Origin: Zea mays
Lineage: Eukaryota; Streptophyta; Magnoliopsida; Poales; Poaceae
Length of the DNA stretch: 64,000 nt
Direction: 5' to 3'
Assembly: GCF_902167145.1 (NCBI RefSeq)
Contig: NC_050098.1
Location: forward strand, 116,164,207-116,228,206
Shown: piece after piece, positions 23,031 through 33,685 of the stretch
How the letters are laid out: each line of letters starts with the position of its first letter
Numbering within the stretch: the stretch's first letter is position 1
Made by a program: the position numbers and the translations under genes
The notes under the pieces: model-generated
The model's input: the letters and a program-made list of their open reading frames with translations, nothing else
Told to the model about the DNA's origin: nothing
Database searches by the model: none

Positions 23031-23038
23031 TTTAAATA
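23031..23038 (+). promoter_or_regulatory. TATA box before plus-strand ORF
   Basis: CCTCTTTAAATAGCCCGCC lies 86 bp before an ATG in good plant context (GCGACCATGGCC), with a CT-rich leader between (CTTCTTCACTTCCTCTCC). Confidence 0.6.
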
Positions 23039-23123
23039 GCCCGCCCGCCCTGGCTGCTTTCTCCACTTGTTCTTGATCACTTGCCTTGTCGTTCTTCTTC
23101 ACTTCCTCTCCTTCTGCGCGACC

Positions 23124-23413
23124 ATGGCCAGAGGCAAGAAGGGCAAGAGAGCGCTCCACCGTGCTGACGGGAAGCGCAAGAGCTCCCCCCGAGTCCTCCC
23201 TTGGAGGACTTCGGGGACTCGGAGTACTCGGAGGAGGTCTCCTTCGAGTATGATCGCTCGCCTGCTCCGACGTCCCCTATGGCGTCGTCCGAGGACTTGG
23301 ACGACTCCATGGGGATGTCCGTCACAGCGCGGGCGTACTGGCGATCCATCGAGCGTGTGGAGCTCGGTGGGTCGGACGAGAAGAGGAAAAATAAGAAAAA
23401 TAGACAAAAATAG
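23124..23413 (+). pseudogene. ORF antisense to the minus-oriented Tat element (one frameshift)
   Basis: The ATG at 23124 opens a basic N-terminus MARGKKGKRALHR. One base appears lost near 23197, after which the acidic, Ser-rich run EDFGDSEYSEEVSFEYDRSP and TARAYWRSIERVELGG continues to a stop at 23411-23413. I recognise no named domain. Own TATA box, start context and the sharp basic-to-acidic change argue for a real frame. The opposite strand is also open for 90 codons here, so a coding exon on that strand is possible (see findings). The 3' part is lost at the junction with the second Tat element. Confidence 0.45.
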
Positions 23414-23428
23414 GGGACTCACCAAGGA

Positions 23429-23433
23429 CACGT
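23429..23433. repeat. Target-site duplication CACGT, left copy
   Basis: CACGT before TGTGATACCC; the same five bases follow the other LTR at 45490-45494. Confidence 0.93.
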
Positions 23434-25417
23434 TGTGATACCCGGTTTGCAAAGAGGAGAAGTGGAGATTATTCTTTTTGTTCTTTTTCCTCTTTCGGGT
23501 GATGCGCTTTGGGAATTTGGAATTTGTGGAAAACATTCACCTGTAAGACAGTAGAATTTCTTTGGTTAGTTGCTTGCGACGGGGTCAGGACCTGTCACGT
23601 GGGCGAGTTGGGCCTTGAATCTTGATCCGGCCCATTAGTCTCCCCTTAACCCTAGCCGCCCTCCCCCTAATTCCCCCCCCTTTGTGCAGCCCCCCTCATT
23701 TCCCCTAGGCCTTGGCCGCTGCCCCCCTCCCCTCTATCATCTTCTTCCTCCTCAAATCCTTGCAGCCATCACCACCCAAAACCCTAGCCCCCCCCCCCCC
23801 ATTCCTTCCCCCCCTCCAAGGTGCAGCCCTCTCATGTGGTTCTACGTCGTGTGGCTGCGATCTCAATTGGAGTTTGGAGGGAGGAAGAAGGAACGAGGAA
23901 GGGAAGAACCCAAGGTGAATTTGTGATTAACTTTTGATGTTTTTATGCTGCAATCAATTGGATTATGCGTTTATCTTTGTGAATCGGTAGAGGTGTTGTC
24001 TAGGAATTTTGTGAGTGGGTGAACAGCAGTAGTTCTAGGGTTTTCTGGGAATTTTCGTGGGTTAATTAGTGGGAATCAGTGGGATAATCATGTAGAGCTT
24101 TGTCATACCTTTCCAACGAGTACTTATGCGCTCGATTCGGAGTTATAATTTAGGAGATATCGTTGTTTGAATCCGGGTATGTTGCTATCCAAAAAACAGA
24201 TTTTTCAGGTGGGTGAACAGCAGTAGTATTAGCAGTTTCTGGGATTTTTTCGTGGGTAATTAGTGATAACCAGTATGATAATAATGTAGGGCTTTGTCTT
24301 ATCTTTCCAATGAGTAATTATGTGCTTGATTTGGAATTATATTTTAAAAGATATCGCTGTTTGAATCCGGGTATGTCGCTGTCCAAAAGAGAAAAACACA
24401 GATTACAGGGTTTATCTTGTGGGATGTTTTGGGCTAATTAGATGTTGGAATTTAATTATAAATTGTATACAAAACTTGTGGGGAATTTTATGTAGATGCC
24501 TCTGAAATTTTTGTTTGTTACCACTGCTGTCATAATTTTAAAGTTATGAAATTATTAAGCAGCGCCACTGCAGTTTGGTGGGTGTGGGGAGAGATGTTAC
24601 CCGCGGCGGGGTTTGAGATTGTGCATAGGTGCGGCGTCGTTTATGAGCCTGATTGTGTGAAATTGGTGCACTAAGTTGTGTGTCAAAACAGGTGGTGGAC
24701 TTCTGGATCGTACTTAGAGATTTGCCCAAACTTCCGGTGAGGACAAGTAAAACAGTGATGGTTATTCTGTCTGTTGATTGAAGAGTCTTATACTTGATTA
24801 TGTTTGTGCTATTTGTGTTCGTATTCATATTCCTTGGGTACTGTCGTTTGAAGTTATTCATGTTTATTTATTATACATGTGGAGGTTGTGGTTTGATCAT
24901 GTTACCCATTTGGTTTATTATGTGAAATGGGTGGAAGTATATGTCTAGCACATTTTATTTGGGAAGAACTCATGTTGTTGACATGCATAATGCATTCATC
25001 ATCCATTGCATTGAAGTTTAGTCGTGATCTTATGGTCCGACCGTACCGGTACAATGAGCATCATATGTTGCCTGAGAAGGGCTATGATGCAGCTTCATAT
25101 CCTTAGAGGTATGAAGGCAGAAGTCATACTGCATCTATAGCCATGTGCATTCATGGGGGAAGTGTGGAACCTATTATGGTGATGTGGATGATGTGGATCT
25201 TTACTTTGTGATTCATCTTGGCATTAAATAATTGATTACTTGCTTACTTTTTGCAAATTAATATTTAAGAAAGAAGTTGTGAACCACGTGGTTGCTTATG
25301 CACGGTTGGTTTACATTGTCCAACTGTTGTTTCCTCTTTTTACTTGTTGAGATGTGTCATCTCACACTTGCATTGTCTGATGCAGGTAATTGATCTTTGC
25401 TTTGGGAAAGAAGGGAT
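23434..25417 (+). repeat. 5' LTR of outer chromovirus, first 1,984 bp
   Basis: Begins TGTGATACCCGGTTTGC like the 3' LTR at 43143. Contains long C runs (23660-23820), a near-duplicate pair of about 190-bp segments (GTGGGTGAACAGCAGTAGT at 24016 and 24210) and the site GGGAT where the inner element entered. Confidence 0.9.
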
Positions 25418-28400
25418 TGTAACACCCCTGGTGTTACTGTAACTAAAACATGAGCATGGCATCATAAGCATTGGCATTGCATATGTTTGACACACCTAGA
25501 GTGCATTCACTAGGCAAAAATTTCAAACAAGTTGTATTGTTTTAATGTTTTGCAAATAGAACCCTGGTTAAAGGACTTAACCCTAAATAGGGATTAAAGG
25601 GGTAAAACTTAACCCAAATTGAGAAAACCTAAAAGCTTTAGGGTAAAAGTCATAAAATGACCCCAAAAATAAAGTTGAATCACACTTATACCCCTGGGAT
25701 ACCAGAAACCCTAATTGGAACCCTGGAAAACCCTGAAACCAAACCCTAGGGGCTTATGTGCAAAATTAGCCCACTTTTGGGTTAAAGTGCAAAAACCAAG
25801 CCAAATAAGTATTTTAAGTCATTTGGTTCACAAATATGTGGACTTGAAAGCCAAAACCTAAGTTTTGGACTTAAATGCAAAATGGACCTCATTTGAGTTC
25901 TATACTAAGTCTGAAATTCAGTGTTGAAGGCTCCACTTTGGGGCTTTGTAACTTTCAAAGCATAGGGTTTTTGCCCTAGGTCACCACATCAAAGCTGAAG
26001 ACCAATCATAGGAAAAACAACTTTGTTTAAGGATTCAAGCCATGTTCTTATAAGAAATGTGGAGAAAATCTCAACCCAAGTTGGACTGTCAGACTGGTTC
26101 TGTCTGAATATCAGACTAACAGATTCATGCCCTGAACTTCAAGCCCAATTTCAAACCAGATGCAGTGGCTTTTTGGGGCAACATCATATGGCAATATTGT
26201 AGATGGCATATTGCTCTACAACTTTGCTGCAGAGCTTGGTATGAGTTATCATCAGAAATCAAGAGAAAACTTGGCTTCAAGTTTGGCTGTCAGGTTCATC
26301 TAACTGAAACTCGCGATGGTACAGTAGCCTAGATTGGATCAGGCTGCCAGCGCGGAACTCTCACCGCCGACGATACCTCCGCCGTGATTCGTGTCACTGG
26401 TGTTTGGGTTCGTGCGGGTGGCAAGTAGATAACGTCGCGGGGTGAAAGTGAATCACCGTCGATGAGCTGGACTCCACTCCGGCTAGCCGCCGTGCCCCTC
26501 CCCTGCATACTGATCTTTCGGATAGAATTCTCACCGCCGTCGTGCTGTCACCGTCGCGCACCACGTGCCTTAGCGCTGGCTCTCGTCGCGGTGAATCATG
26601 CGGTGCATGTCCGGTGATCACCGGAGTTACTGCCACGCCATAGGACACGTAACCTCGCGCGCCAGGCTTCTTCCTCACCTCCGGCCGCCAGCTCGCCGTG
26701 GGCAAATTGAGAGCCACCGCTCCCGGAGTCTTTAAATTGAGCCCACCGTTAGCTCCGCAACCTCATCACGTACCCCATCGTCCAGTATCACCCCCAGTCC
26801 TGCAACCGTGAGCTCCAATTCCAAGTTTTCCCCAAACCTGTTCGAATACACCGCGAAGAACACCTCGCCGCGGCCGGCGCAAATCAGGTCCGATACTGTC
26901 ATCCTCAGTCTTGTTCTAACATTCTCATGTGCCCTTGATGCTCTCCAAACCATTCAATTGAACTAGACCGCCATGAATCGACGGGAACACATTCATCTAC
27001 CCGCAAGATCCACGGTCACTGCGGCCAGAGCAAACCTAGTAGCCATCCTTGCAATTGATTTGGGGGAAATGCTCGGGGTAGTACTGATTTAGTGTCCGCT
27101 GCTCGGAGAACCCAGCCGTTGCCCCGTTTGGCCGGTATAGGTGCTCGCCGGAGCACGGCCGCGCGTGAACGGCGTCAGGGACCTAGTCGTGCGAAGAAAT
27201 AGAAGTCGGAGGGGTCTTCTGTAAACCGTCAGTGGCCCAGTGAAACAGTAAACAAACCTGATTCGAGTTAGCTATTAAACCAAGGGCCTCTGTGCAAAAC
27301 TACCTCAGGCTCGCGCGCGTGGGCATGGTTCTGCTGTTGTTGGGCCGACTTGGACTGATTTCGGCCCAAGTCTGTTCATTGTTTTCCTTTTTCTATTTTT
27401 AGCCAGCTTTAGAAATATGTAGAAAAATGTAGAAAAATGCTAAAATTATGAAACTAATTTTCCTAGGCTTGTTATTTTCCCTAGAATTTAGTAAAAATAG
27501 TTTTGTGATTTTTAGTGGAAATAAGAAATTTTAAGGTATTTAAAGTGGTTAAAAGAATCAGTTATGGATTTTTAGAAAATAATTAGTAAGTCTAAAAATG
27601 CTCAAACTTTTTATAGGAACTTAAAGCAATATTTAGAAGCCTTGGGTAGGGTTTGAGTTGATTTGGACCTTGTTTGATCACCAAAACCCAAAACCACCCC
27701 CCCTGCCCTATGAACTCCTTTACCGACTCCGGAAACCCTAAGTTCTCGGAGTTCCGTGAAGGAAAGTTGTACTCAAGACATAGATAATAAGTTTATATTA
27801 TCTTCGCATCCTCATGAGCATTACATGGCATTCATTCTTATATATATACCTATATGGTTATATTTAGAAAACGGAGAAGAGGGTGAAGTGACTGAAGAGA
27901 AGACACCACCACCTTTGGAATCTCAGGCAGAGACTTGGCTCTACTTCGACATCTGCGAGTCCGAGCCTGACTCACCTGTGAACGAAGGCAAGCCCCGGTG
28001 CATGCAACCCCTTTCCTTGTGTTTTAAATACTTTTCGCACACTTTAAGTCTAGTGAAATGTGCATTAGGTTCATAGGAGTTGCTTGAAACCCTTTGATGC
28101 ATTGCTTTCCTTGATATCCATACCTTTATAGATACTTCTGTGAAGTATCAAACTATGATTTACAAAAATGCTTAGCCTTGCTTAGATCTTGTGGATAGAG
28201 GTTGTCCTCAGTCTAACCCGGGAGAGGATGGCTTCTACCTGCAAGAATATTTTCATTTGGAGCAATAGTGGGATCTTACTGCAAAGTTCCCTGTGATGCT
28301 CTTTCATCCTAAGGAACAGACACAATCCTAAGGATGGAAATACTTAAATCGAAACTTGGGTTAGGAACAGGTGATGTTCTACCCAAGTTGGTTAAGGATT

Positions 28401-29453
28401 AATGCGTATGTAGGCGTGCTGACCGAGGACCCTTTAACTGGTCACATGCCTCGTCATGGGTAAGCCTTGCCTCGGGCAGACTAAGGCCAGAATAAGATAA
28501 CACGAAATGGGCGTGGAGCGGTGGCGAGAGTAGCGTGTACCCTCCGTGGCAAGAGGCTGGACGGTGGTGTATCTGTGCTCTCGGTTTGCGTGAACCTGAT
28601 CTGGTCTTAAGAACCCCGGTGGTGGGTTGACATATGCAAGGGTTAAGTGCTACATATGTCGTGTGATTGGAGATCCTCAGCTGAGTATAATCGATTCGGA
28701 TCGCCGTACCTTCGCGGTTATGAGGACTTGGTCACTTTTCTACAACCTAAAGTCAGGATGTGAACACTATGGATAAAAATGATGTTGTATTGATGAGATG
28801 TTGAAATTAGACTAGATGCAAATGGAGTCTATTAATACTTAATATGGCGTTAAAAGATTGAAAGTAAGGACTCACTTTAGTAAGCTACTTCTGCAAAAGT
28901 AAAAGTTGATTTTTGCTAAAGCCTCTCCTTGGCTCCTATTTATCCAGCATACCCTTGAGAGTCTTTTCCTTAGTCGGGTAAGACTTGCTGAGTAATTCCA
29001 TACTCAGGGTTTATCCCTTCGTTGTTTTTAGGTGAGGAAGTAGCAGATTTCTGCTGCTTCTGTGCCAAGGTGGTACCAAATGAAGAAAAACAAGACTGAA
29101 GTGCGGGAGGACTTGGTCCTCCACATAGGATCTTTTGTTTAAAACTTATCGGGAGGAGTTTGTGCCTTCCTTGGTTTGTATAATATTACTACTCAGCACT
29201 CGCCTTTTTAGTTCTGGTCTGTAATAAAATAACTTAAGCTTGCTTTCTAAATAAATGTAAGTTTATGTAATTGCTTCCGCATTTCTTTATCTCCGATGTT
29301 CTGTAATGTCTGCAAGACGGGTGAAACGTTCCTGGTAAGGTAAGGAAAGATACCGAGCTTGTCAAGTAACTTAGGAACATCTTCAGGGTGTCTGATGTCT
29401 GTTAGACAAGGACAACTGTAGGTGGGCCTAATTACTTGGGAGGTTCCGTCACA
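25418..29453 (+). repeat. 5' LTR of inner gypsy element, 4,036 bp
   Basis: The start TGTAACACCCCTGGTGTTAC forms a short hairpin. The distal 1.45 kb (from GGTGCATGCAACCCC near 27998) matches the LTR ending at 17218. By eye I count about 25 substitutions and three indels (one of 10 bp near 27425) against the 3' LTR, about 0.6%. The frame at 27756-28076, present in both LTRs, has no recognisable domain. Confidence 0.93.
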
Positions 29454-29455
29454 GC

Positions 29456-29467
29456 TGGTATCGGAGC
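29456..29467 (+). promoter_or_regulatory. Primer-binding site of inner element (tRNA-Met type)
   Basis: TGGTATCGGAGC two bases after the LTR. It is one base off TGGTATCAGAGC, complementary to initiator tRNA-Met. Confidence 0.8.
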
Positions 29468-29639
29468 GTAGCCCTTCTTTGCAGATATTATGAGGCATCT
29501 TCAAAAAGGATTTTCAAAAGTCTTACCTAAAAACTCTTTTCCCTTCTTACCTAAGTATTCTGAAGAGTCTATCTTAAAGACCAGATAGGAATAGTGCAAT
29601 GTATAGAAGGTTGAATCAACTAAGGTTGATTCTGTAATT

Positions 29640-30420
29640 ATACATGCATCATGCTAAGCACTTTATTAATAAAGTTTCCCCCTTAGAGAAATGCTGTCGC
29701 GCATCAGAAAGACCGCGCACAAATCTACTAGACCCATTGGCGTACCCTGCCATTAACTTGCCCCTAGACATGAAGAAAGTAACAGTGGTAGCAACGATCC
29801 TATCGGGATCTGGAAGCACAAGTCGAACTGCTTCAACCAGAACTCCGTCACAGGAATGATCTATGGGTCGCGGATGCAGCCATCCGCTACTTGCAAGACC
29901 AACTCGCGAAACGAGATTTAGCGCTCGATTGGGCGGTTAACTCTCGTCCACTCGCCTGGGCTAAGGAAGCCAAAGCTCGAGCCCATGTGGAGGAGCTTAG
30001 CTTAGCCATGGATAACTTGTAGGTCTATTATAATACACTACATGAAGAAGTTCATGTGTTGTATTCACAACTGCACCCGAACGTCCCTGTGGATCTTGTC
30101 GGGATGGAAGTCGGACCTTCTTATGTAGCGGGAGAAGCACTTGATGGTGAACCGGACCTTTTTAGGCCCCCTCCCTCTACAAAGTTGGTTGATGAATGGT
30201 CTTCCACGTCTGACAGTAAAGCTACCAAAAGTGAAAAGAAGTGGCTTACCAAGTGCCCTTAACATTGGCCGGACAGGACTTTCCTACTGATATGGTTGTT
30301 CTGAAAAGCCAAGACATAGATGTCATCTTGGGCATGAACTGGTTAGCCCACATAAAGCAATTCTCAACCCTGATCTGAGAACCATCAGGTTGAGTTATGA
30401 CCAATAGAGAGTTGATGACT
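29640..30420 (+). pseudogene. Remnants of gag and protease of inner element
   Basis: Short frames at 29644-29859 and 30056-30262 (acidic, Pro-rich) and a coiled-coil-like stretch around 29870-30020 occupy the gag position. From about 30258 the codons LAGQDFPTDM and DIDVILGMNWL correspond to the end of a gypsy retropepsin domain; the block with the catalytic Asp is not seen. Stops follow at once. Zinc knuckle not found. Confidence 0.6.
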
Positions 30421-32367
30421 TGATTGCCTAAACCCAAAAATTAGGCTTTAGTGAACCATGACCCGACTCAAAGTCGAATTTTCCGTTATCACTTCATGAC
30501 CACACCCGTACAAATCAATGCCTAGATAATTTCTTTGTCAAACCTAAGGTGTACCTAGACTTCAAACAAGGATCTCAAGTCATGCCTCCTTTTAGCACCA
30601 TTCTCCTGTTCAGTTGATGCAGGTTGAAGTCTCTAGTGTATTTGGCCTCTCCTTGCGGATCGTCGTGTTGCTCTATTAACCCAACCTAGAAAAGACATGT
30701 CCGACCATTTTCTTGAATTTGATGCCTTTGGTTTCTTCATATCTATCGAAGGCCTACCAACTTAATCCTTGACCTTGTGACCTCTATGATGGGCATAGAA
30801 ATATACTTAGGGCTGAATTAACAATCTCCCATCGTACTTCTTTCATCAAGTTTAGGTTATGGCCATGCCTTGTTCACTTCCTCGGGCCATGATCTATTTG
30901 GTGCTCTACTTGTAGCCATCTTTACTGGTGGAGTATCCCTTTGTATGTAGTCACCCTTGCTCAATCTATTGGTGTCGCGTAAGATTTCTTATTGGTTATG
31001 TCGGGTAATGGTGTTATGACTTTAATTGATGATACTGCGATAAAACCGAGGGCCTCCTGTGGATGCATACACATGGTTGTGCTGCTCGATGCACGCTGGT
31101 ATCACAGTTAGTAGTCATAATCCATTATAAGACTATATTGATATGTTATCTCTACACAAATTATTCTTACCACGAGAGATTCATTATTGGTACTAGTTTT
31201 GTAATGGTGTCATGGTTAAGGACTTATGGTACCGCGGCGAAACTGAGAGCCTCCTGTGAATGTACACACAGGATTCTGCTGCTTGGCGCATGTTGGTATC
31301 GAGGTCTCTGGTCATGATCCATTTTGAAACTACACTGATGTGTGATCTTCTGTGGACTCCTTCCTTAAAACAATTTCTATGTTGTTTGTGAAGAGATCAA
31401 GCAACATCTGTCATTTCCATTGGATCAAAAGGGCATACCACTTTCATATGTGGTCTTATTTCTTTTGATCTTGGTAGTGACTACTCACACAAGTTTCCTT
31501 TGCATCTTTTGTGTAAAGGTGAATCCTTGGAACTTTTTAGTGTAAGAAAACAACTGATTAGCTCTCAAATTAGAGATCTGTTTTCCCTGCTACTGAAATG
31601 CAGGAGTTTGTTCATTCGCTCTCTTATTTAATCCATGTATTCCCTGACCAAGTGGATAATTCATCTCGCATGAGGAAACGGATGAACAACATGACCAAAT
31701 GGATTTTTACCCAAATGCATGACCTTTTGCTTGCAAATGTGAACTCTCAACCCCTTGGCTTACCAATGGTACTGAGAGGATTTGCTTAATGTCAAAAGTA
31801 GTTCAACAAGTTGGTTTTGACTAACTTGTAACTGCCCGTTGAACGAATGCTGAGTTTAGAGATCGTTTTATCGAGTTGTCTAAACTCACTTTGGTTCAAC
31901 CCACTCTAAAGAAAGTACTTACCAAAATGAGATTAAGTCAGCCAATAGCCACCTAATCATCGCTCTAGTCGTGCCTCGACCGTCTCACGCGTGTTTTTCC
32001 TGCATGTGTGATCATGCCGATCCATGACTAGTGCTGGATAAAATGGACTGGTTGCAAAGTCCGCATTTACAGATCCCTCCGCTGGTGATTTTTCTTGAAT
32101 CTATATCACCTTTCATGGACTTGGATTCCTTGGCTAACACGAGTGGACCGTGATGTTATTCGACAATCACACCCGTCTCGTGTGCTATGAACTTACTGTA
32201 ACCACTTGTTGGTAAACCTCTTCTTGTGTGTTTTACCCAAGATGGTGCATCTGATTCTATTTGGGTAAAGTTGCACAATTGCCACTCAACAGACTCAGAT
32301 AGTACAGTGTCATCCGAAGAAGCAGATTGCACACATGGAACCTTATGTGTTCTTCTGATGGGCAAAG
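30421..32367 (+). other. Non-coding or heavily decayed internal stretch
   Basis: This is the place where RT and RNase H should be. I find neither the YxDD/FxDD block nor RNase H motifs on either strand. A 196-bp tandem duplication lies at 31005-31396. Confidence 0.55.
31005..31396. repeat. Diverged tandem duplication, 196-bp period
   Basis: Two copies start GTAATGGTGT(T/C)ATG at 31005 and 31201. They share GAG(G/A)GCCTCCTGTG(G/A)ATG, a CTGCT block, TGGTATC and (A/T)CATGATCCAT-like segments in the same order. Similarity by eye is about 70%. Confidence 0.7.
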
Positions 32368-33534
32368 ATGCAAATTGAAATTGCACACTATGTGGCTAGA
32401 AGTGACACTTGTAAACGTGTCAAGGCCACATATATGAAGACTGTTGGTCCATTACAGTCTCTACCAATACCAACATGGAAATGGGAAGATATTGTATGGA
32501 CTTTATCGTGGGATTACCCAGGACTACAAAAGGGTATGACTCTATCTGGGTTATTGTTGATCGGCTTACGAAAATTGCTCATTTTTTGCCAGCCAAGACA
32601 GATCACCCGGCTACTGTCTATGCCCAATTATACATTGCTCACATTCTTAGTCTGCATGGTGTTCCGAAGACTATAGTGTCGGATCGTGGACCACAATTGG
32701 TATCCAAATTCTGGGAAGAACTCTATAAATCCCTGGGTACCAAGCTGCTCCACAGTTCGGCCTAGCGGACAGACTGAGAGAGTCAACCAAATACTGGAAG
32801 ATATGCTGCGGGCATGTGTTCTGGACTTCTCACAGAAATGGGATGAATGTTTGCCCTTAGCGGAGTTTTCATACAATAATAGCTATCAAAAAAGTATCAA
32901 GATGGCACCCTTTGAAGCTTTATATGGACGTCGATGTCGAACTCCGCTAAATTGGTCTGAACCTGGAGAAAGATACTTCTTTAGGCCTGATATGATGAAA
33001 GAGGTCGAAGAAAAGGTTCAGAGAATTATTCATAATATGAAGAAAGCTCAGACTCGACAAAAGAGTTATGCAGACCGACGACGACAACCCTTATGCTTTC
33101 TGGTGGGCGATTATGTCTACTTGAAAGTTTCACCAATGAAGGGTGTATCGCGTTTCGGGGTTAAAGGGAAGCTTGCACCCAGGTACATTGGTCCATTCCT
33201 GGTGATTGAGCAATGTGGACCAGTGACATATCGACTCCAACTCCCCGAAACATTGTCTGCTGTGCATAATGTGTTCCACGTGTCACAATTAAAGAAGTGT
33301 CTTCGGGTTCCCGATCGAACCATCGAAGTGACTGACGTTGTCCTGGAACCAGATTTAACATACTCGGAACATCCTATTCGAGTTCTGGATCAAAAGGACA
33401 GGGTTACCCGGAGAAAAACTCTCAAGTTTTATAAGATACAATGGAACCAGCATTCTGAAGATGAGGCTACATGGGAAACTCAAGATTTTCTAGAAAAGAA
33501 TTTCCCAGGCTTTTTAGCCTCATGTAATTTGTAA
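32368..33534 (+). pseudogene. Integrase and chromodomain of inner gypsy element
   Basis: The frame starts after the HHCC finger with RSDTCKRVKA, then the core GLPRTTKGYDSIWV, VDRLTKIAHF and VSDRGPQLVSKFW. It is frameshifted near 32490 and stopped near 32765, and a second frame to 33534 carries [29 protein letters not shown], the GPF/Y-like block APRYIGPFLV and a chromodomain (HPIRVLDQKD, YKIQWNQHSEDEATWETQ). The stop codon is at 33532-33534. Family knowledge: the chromodomain steers integration to certain chromatin. It is homologous to the outer element's C-terminus but clearly different in sequence. Confidence 0.88.
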
Positions 33535-33674
33535 AGTATACCACATTGTTGTAATAAAGGAGTGAGTCCCAGACCACCCCTGCCTTGAACCAAAACTTAG
33601 GAAATAAAAATGTGATGTGTTTCCTTTACCATTCCCTACCCTAGGATTTTAATCTCGGGACGAGATTCTTTTAT

Positions 33675-33685
33675 GGGGGGAAGGA
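33675..33685 (+). promoter_or_regulatory. Polypurine tract of inner element
   Basis: GGGGGGAAGGA ends exactly where the 3' LTR begins. Confidence 0.85.

Larger units (their letters stand above)
21185..23420 (-). mobile_element. Truncated Tat-lineage Ty3/gypsy element, minus orientation
   Basis: Read on the minus strand: an antisense ORF region, a tandem-repeat 3' untranslated region, a short purine stretch, then a 618-bp LTR starting TGTGGGGGACAG and ending CACCGATACA. Family knowledge: Tat elements often have tandem repeats before the 3' LTR and extra antisense ORFs. The 5' portion with gag and pol is missing. The right limit falls between 23413 and 23427, where sequence belonging to the other Tat element starts. 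The flank at 21180-21184 (GCAGG) has no identified partner. Confidence 0.62.

Noticed and set aside
26394..26953. Minus-strand frames of 107 and 73 codons, repeated at 34661-35220
   Set aside because: They lie within the 4-kb LTRs and are copied with them. GC-rich composition explains them.
27756..28076. A 106-codon frame present in both inner LTRs (also 36012-36332)
   Set aside because: Its two copies are LTR duplicates, so conservation is no evidence for coding. No domain seen.
30421..32367. Possible reverse transcriptase of the inner gypsy element
   Set aside because: I looked for the catalytic Asp-Asp block and RNase H motifs in all frames and found none. Reported as a non-coding internal stretch.
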